Below are positions 61,504 to 64,000 of a stretch of 64,000 nt of DNA, one piece after another. Position 1 is the first letter of the stretch; each line of letters starts with the position of its first letter. The stretch covers positions 1-64,000 of the forward strand of contig DATLRD010000088.1 in NCBI GenBank assembly GCA_035534855.1, given 5' to 3'. The notes under the pieces were generated by a model. The model did not search any database. It had not been told where the DNA came from and saw only the letters and a program-made list of their open reading frames with translations. The stretch is from DATARH01 sp035534855 (GTDB taxonomy: Bacteria; Pseudomonadota; Alphaproteobacteria; ATCC43930; CGMCC-115725). The translations under genes and the position numbers were made by a program.

Positions 61504-63090
61504 ATGGTTGACGGCGCCAGGCAGATCGATGTCGCGACGCAGCGGCGGTGGCTCGCCGATGGTGGCGAGATCGCGTTTATCGACGTGCGCGAGGAAGGCG
61601 AGCATTGCGACGGCCACCCGCTATTGTCGGTAAGCCTGCCCTATAGCCGGCTCGAACTCGACATCGCGCGGCTGGTGCCGCGGCCGACGTGCCGGGTAGT
61701 GCTAATCGATTCCGGCGACGGGGTTGCGGCGCGCGCTGCCGCGCGGCTGACCAGGCTCGGTTACGGCGACGTTTCGGTCGTGGCCGGCGGCGTCGCGGCC
61801 TGGGGCGCCGCGCATCCGCTGTTTCCGAGCAGCAACGTGCCGAGCAAGGCGTTCGCCGAGCTGGTCGAGATCGACCGTGCGACGCCGCATGTCACCGCCG
61901 CCGAGTTCGATCGCCTGCGTCACGAAGGCACCAAGGTCGCCGTGCTCGACAGCCGCACGGTCGAGGAGTTCAACCGGTTTCACGTACCCGGCGCGGTGTC
62001 GTGCCCCGGCGCCGAGCTGGTGCATCGGTTCGCCGACCTGGTGCCCGACCGCGACACGCTGGTCGTGGTTTCCTGCGCCGGCCGCACCCGCAGCATCATC
62101 GGCGCGCAATCGCTGATCAACGCCGGGGTGCCGAACCGGGTCGTCTCGCTGCAGGGCGGGACCCAGGGCTGGCGGCTCGCCGGGCTCGAGCTGGAGCGCG
62201 ATACGCGCGCGGCGCTCGCCCCGGTCAGTGCCGCCGCGGCAGGCTTTGCGGCGCCGTTGGCGGCGCGGATCGCGGAACGGTTCGGGGTGTGGCGCATCGA
62301 GCGCGCGACGCTGGCGGCGTGGCGCGCGGACCCGCGCCGTACCACGCACATCCTCGACGTGCGTACCCCCGAGGAATTTGCTGCGGGGCATCTGCCGGGG
62401 GCAGAATCGGCGCCGGGCGGGCAGCTTGTGCAGGCGATCGACCGGTGGGTGGCGACTCGCGGCGCGCGGCTCGTTCTGGTCGACGACACCGAGACCCGGG
62501 CGATCATGACCGCGCACTGGCTGATCCAGATGGGCTGGGACGTGGTCGTGCTGGAGGGCGGCATCGGCGGCGCCGGGATCGAAACCGGCAGCGCCGCGCC
62601 GGCCGCGTCGGCGCCGCAGACTGCCAGCATTGGGCCGACGGCGGCGTCGCGGGCGATGGTCGAGGGGGCCGCGGCCATCGTGCTCGGGCCGAGCGCCGCC
62701 TATCGCGCGGCGCATCCCGCCGGGGCGGTGTGGACGATCCGGCCGCGCCTCGATCGGCTGCCGGAATCGGTTCTCGGCGCCGGCCGGATCATGGTCTTTG
62801 CCGATTCAGAGCCGGAGGTCGCGCGGCTTGCCACAGCCGAGTTGGCGGCGCTGACCGGCGCCGAGATCGCGCTGGTCGAGGGCGGCGTCGCCGGCTGGCA
62901 GAAGGCCAGGCTGCCGGTCGTTGCAACGCCGGACGATCCGCCCGATAGCGAGCGGATCGATTTCGTGTTCTGGAATCACGACCGCCACGCCGGCAACCAG
63001 GCGGCGATGCGCGCCTATCTGCAATGGGAGTTGGACCTGCCCGGCGAGATCGCCCGCGACGGCCTCGCCGGGTTTCAGCTGGCGCCGTGA
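61504..63090 (+). CDS. Four-domain rhodanese-like protein
   Basis: A 528-residue protein of four tandem rhodanese folds (about 1-115, 125-235, 258-370 and 385-500). Only the second has the persulfide-forming Cys: C191 in VVVSCAGRTRS. At the same place the others read LIDSGDGV, LVDDTETR and FADSEPEV, so they are inactive copies. An 'FVFWNHDRHAGNQAAMRAYLQWELDL'-like acidic tail ends the protein. It probably transfers sulfur or senses thiols. It lies 97 bases after hpnR in the same direction; a link to hopanoids is unproven. Confidence 0.88.
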   Translation: MVDGARQIDVATQRRWLADGGEIAFIDVREEGEHCDGHPLLSVSLPYSRLELDIARLVPRPTCRVVLIDSGDGVAARAAARLTRLGYGDVSVVAGGVAAWGAAHPLFPSSNVPSKAFAELVEIDRATPHVTAAEFDRLRHEGTKVAVLDSRTVEEFNRFHVPGAVSCPGAELVHRFADLVPDRDTLVVVSCAGRTRSIIGAQSLINAGVPNRVVSLQGGTQGWRLAGLELERDTRAALAPVSAAAAGFAAPLAARIAERFGVWRIERATLAAWRADPRRTTHILDVRTPEEFAAGHLPGAESAPGGQLVQAIDRWVATRGARLVLVDDTETRAIMTAHWLIQMGWDVVVLEGGIGGAGIETGSAAPAASAPQTASIGPTAASRAMVEGAAAIVLGPSAAYRAAHPAGAVWTIRPRLDRLPESVLGAGRIMVFADSEPEVARLATAELAALTGAEIALVEGGVAGWQKARLPVVATPDDPPDSERIDFVFWNHDRHAGNQAAMRAYLQWELDLPGEIARDGLAGFQLAP

Positions 63091-63108
63091 GGCGTCAGCG
63101 CGCGTCTG

Positions 63109-63651
63109 CTACCAGTAGCGGACCGGCCCGCAATCGACGTGGACGAAATTCGAGCGCGGGTAATAGCCGACGCCGCCGCCCCGGAGGCTGACCGCCGCGC
63201 GGTGCACCTGTGACAGGTCCCGGCCCTCGGCCCGCAGGTCGATCGCCATGCCGTGGATGTGATAGCTGTTGGCGGCAACGCCCGAGCTGTGCCTGCGCAG
63301 CATCGCGTTGGTCGCCGGGGTGCGATAGCCGCACACGATCATAAACGGGCGATGGCTTTCCAGCCGCGTCCGAAGCATCCCGATCACGTCGAGCACACCC
63401 GCGTTCATCGGGCGCACTTCATTGCTGTAGTGGTCGCGCAGGATCCAGTTGATGTCGCGCACCGCCTCGCGGATGTAGTGCCCATCGGCCCAATAGACCG
63501 TGCGCAGCCACTCTCCGGTGTGGGTGTTGTAGAGTGATACCGAGCGTGGCGCGAAAGAGACGGCGGCGCTCGGCTGAACAAACGCAACGGCGGTAGCGGC
63601 CGCGGCGACCCCGAAAACCCGGCGCCGGGTCAACAAATTCGTCGATGGCAA
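63109..63651 (-). CDS. DUF882/M15-like murein peptidase
   Basis: A 180-residue exported protein with a twin-arginine-like signal (LLTRRRVFGVAAAATAVAF). The catalytic domain resembles YcbK/MepK and peptidase M15: FMIVCGYRTPATN, then SYHIHGMAIDL (zinc His and Asp) and NFVHVDCGPVRYW (zinc His). It likely cuts peptidoglycan cross-links in the periplasm. The start codon is probably TTG at 63651; an ATG nearby is out of frame. It follows the L,D-transpeptidase gene by 138 bases, a common pairing in alphaproteobacteria. Confidence 0.88.
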   Translation of the reverse strand: MPSTNLLTRRRVFGVAAAATAVAFVQPSAAVSFAPRSVSLYNTHTGEWLRTVYWADGHYIREAVRDINWILRDHYSNEVRPMNAGVLDVIGMLRTRLESHRPFMIVCGYRTPATNAMLRRHSSGVAANSYHIHGMAIDLRAEGRDLSQVHRAAVSLRGGGVGYYPRSNFVHVDCGPVRYW

Positions 63652-63789
63652 TGGTCATCCCCCCATCAGCCTTAGGGACGCCATACCATCCGAAAACCGG
63701 CCAAACAAGCCTGTTATGCGCAAAATTGCAGCGAGCGCGGCAATTTACCCGGGCGTCAAGCGCTCTGGTTGATCCGATGTGCCGGCTGT

Positions 63790-64000
63790 TCAGCCGTGCC
63801 GTTGGCTGCCGTAATCCTGTCCCGCGACCGGCAGTTGCGCGGTCGGCACCAAGTGGCGCCACACCGCGTCGTCGCGCCGGTAGTAATCGTGGGCGAAGGC
63901 GATCTGCCCGTCATCGCCGACATAGGCGGTTTGATAGACGATATATACCGGGATCGGGGCGGGCACCATGTGCCGGGTTGTGGTACCCCGCGCGATGCCT
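63790..64000 (-). CDS. L,D-transpeptidase (YcbB-like), C-terminal end
   Basis: Only the last 69 codons are in the window; the gene enters from the right edge. The text PAPIPVYIVYQTAYVGDDGQ followed by FAHDYYRRDDAVW matches the end of YcbB/LdtD-type murein L,D-transpeptidases, whose catalytic Cys would lie outside. They form 3-3 cross-links in peptidoglycan. The neighbouring DUF882 peptidase supports this reading. Confidence 0.8.
   Translation of the reverse strand, partial: GIARGTTTRHMVPAPIPVYIVYQTAYVGDDGQIAFAHDYYRRDDAVWRHLVPTAQLPVAGQDYGSQRHG

Noticed and set aside
63419..63862. Minus-strand frame starting at a good ATG near 63655
   Set aside because: It reads through the DUF882 gene in the wrong frame; the correct frame has a Tat signal and zinc motifs.

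Overview
The window is a 64 kb piece of a GC-rich, gene-dense bacterial chromosome. It most resembles an alphaproteobacterium, possibly of the Rhodospirillales. That placement is an inference from several features together: split gcvPA/gcvPB glycine dehydrogenase genes behind a tandem glycine riboswitch, a ThrB of the APH-like type, an L,D-transpeptidase next to a DUF882 protein, a hopanoid C-3 methylase (HpnR), and many amidohydrolase and CoA-transferase type genes. I see no rRNA, tRNA, CRISPR array, prophage or insertion sequence, and no abrupt change of base composition, so this looks like core and metabolic chromosome rather than an island.

Region by region. 1-3 kb: the start of an SGNH-hydrolase-like gene, an FkbM methyltransferase, an orphan metal/cobalamin-type binding protein and a 1-Cys peroxiredoxin with an operator-like dyad in its promoter. 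3-7.8 kb: the glycine cleavage operon gcvT-gcvH-gcvPA-gcvPB read leftward from a tandem glycine riboswitch. 7.8-13 kb: a lipoprotein, a double CDGSH iron-sulfur protein, thrB-rnhA, a small basic protein with a possible winged helix, and a two-gene flavoprotein/2Fe-2S pair. 13-17.3 kb: the potassium transporter kup and leuA, with an elaborate control region between them (three palindromes, a near-consensus promoter, a micro-ORF and a terminator hairpin). 17.4-26.9 kb: a DUF4424 protein, an esterase, a luciferase-like oxidoreductase, a LonB-like protease overlapping a UspA gene, then an EthD-like protein, a cyclase and an amidohydrolase. 27-42 kb: an apparent catabolic region (orphan xanthine-dehydrogenase-type large subunit, second amidohydrolase, enolase-superfamily enzyme, acyl-CoA ligase, CaiB CoA-transferase, fumarylacetoacetase, maleate-isomerase-like protein), interrupted by small exported proteins, a PrsW-like membrane protease and a Bcr/CflA efflux pump. 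42-46 kb: a three-gene phosphorelay (histidine kinase, double-receiver protein, receiver-kinase hybrid) with no DNA-binding output. 46-59 kb: a P1 peptidase, a ThuA protein, an RlmD-type RNA methyltransferase, a PrpD-family protein, a large MscS channel, an MFS carrier, a cupin/flavoprotein pair, a CapD-type sugar-nucleotide dehydratase and a cyclic-nucleotide-gated potassium channel. 59-64 kb: another amidohydrolase, hpnR, a four-domain rhodanese, and a peptidoglycan pair (DUF882 peptidase and the end of an L,D-transpeptidase).

The best candidates for something undescribed are these: the leuA leader, where the predicted transcription start falls on the start codon of a 15-codon ORF whose stop codon lies in the loop of a terminator; the palindrome array in front of it; a long-range inverted repeat that would cover the ribosome-binding site of the phosphorelay kinase; the PrsW protease with an FHA-like tail; the four-rhodanese protein with a single active cysteine beside hpnR; and the cupin-flavoprotein pair. 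All functions are read from sequence by family recognition without any search.
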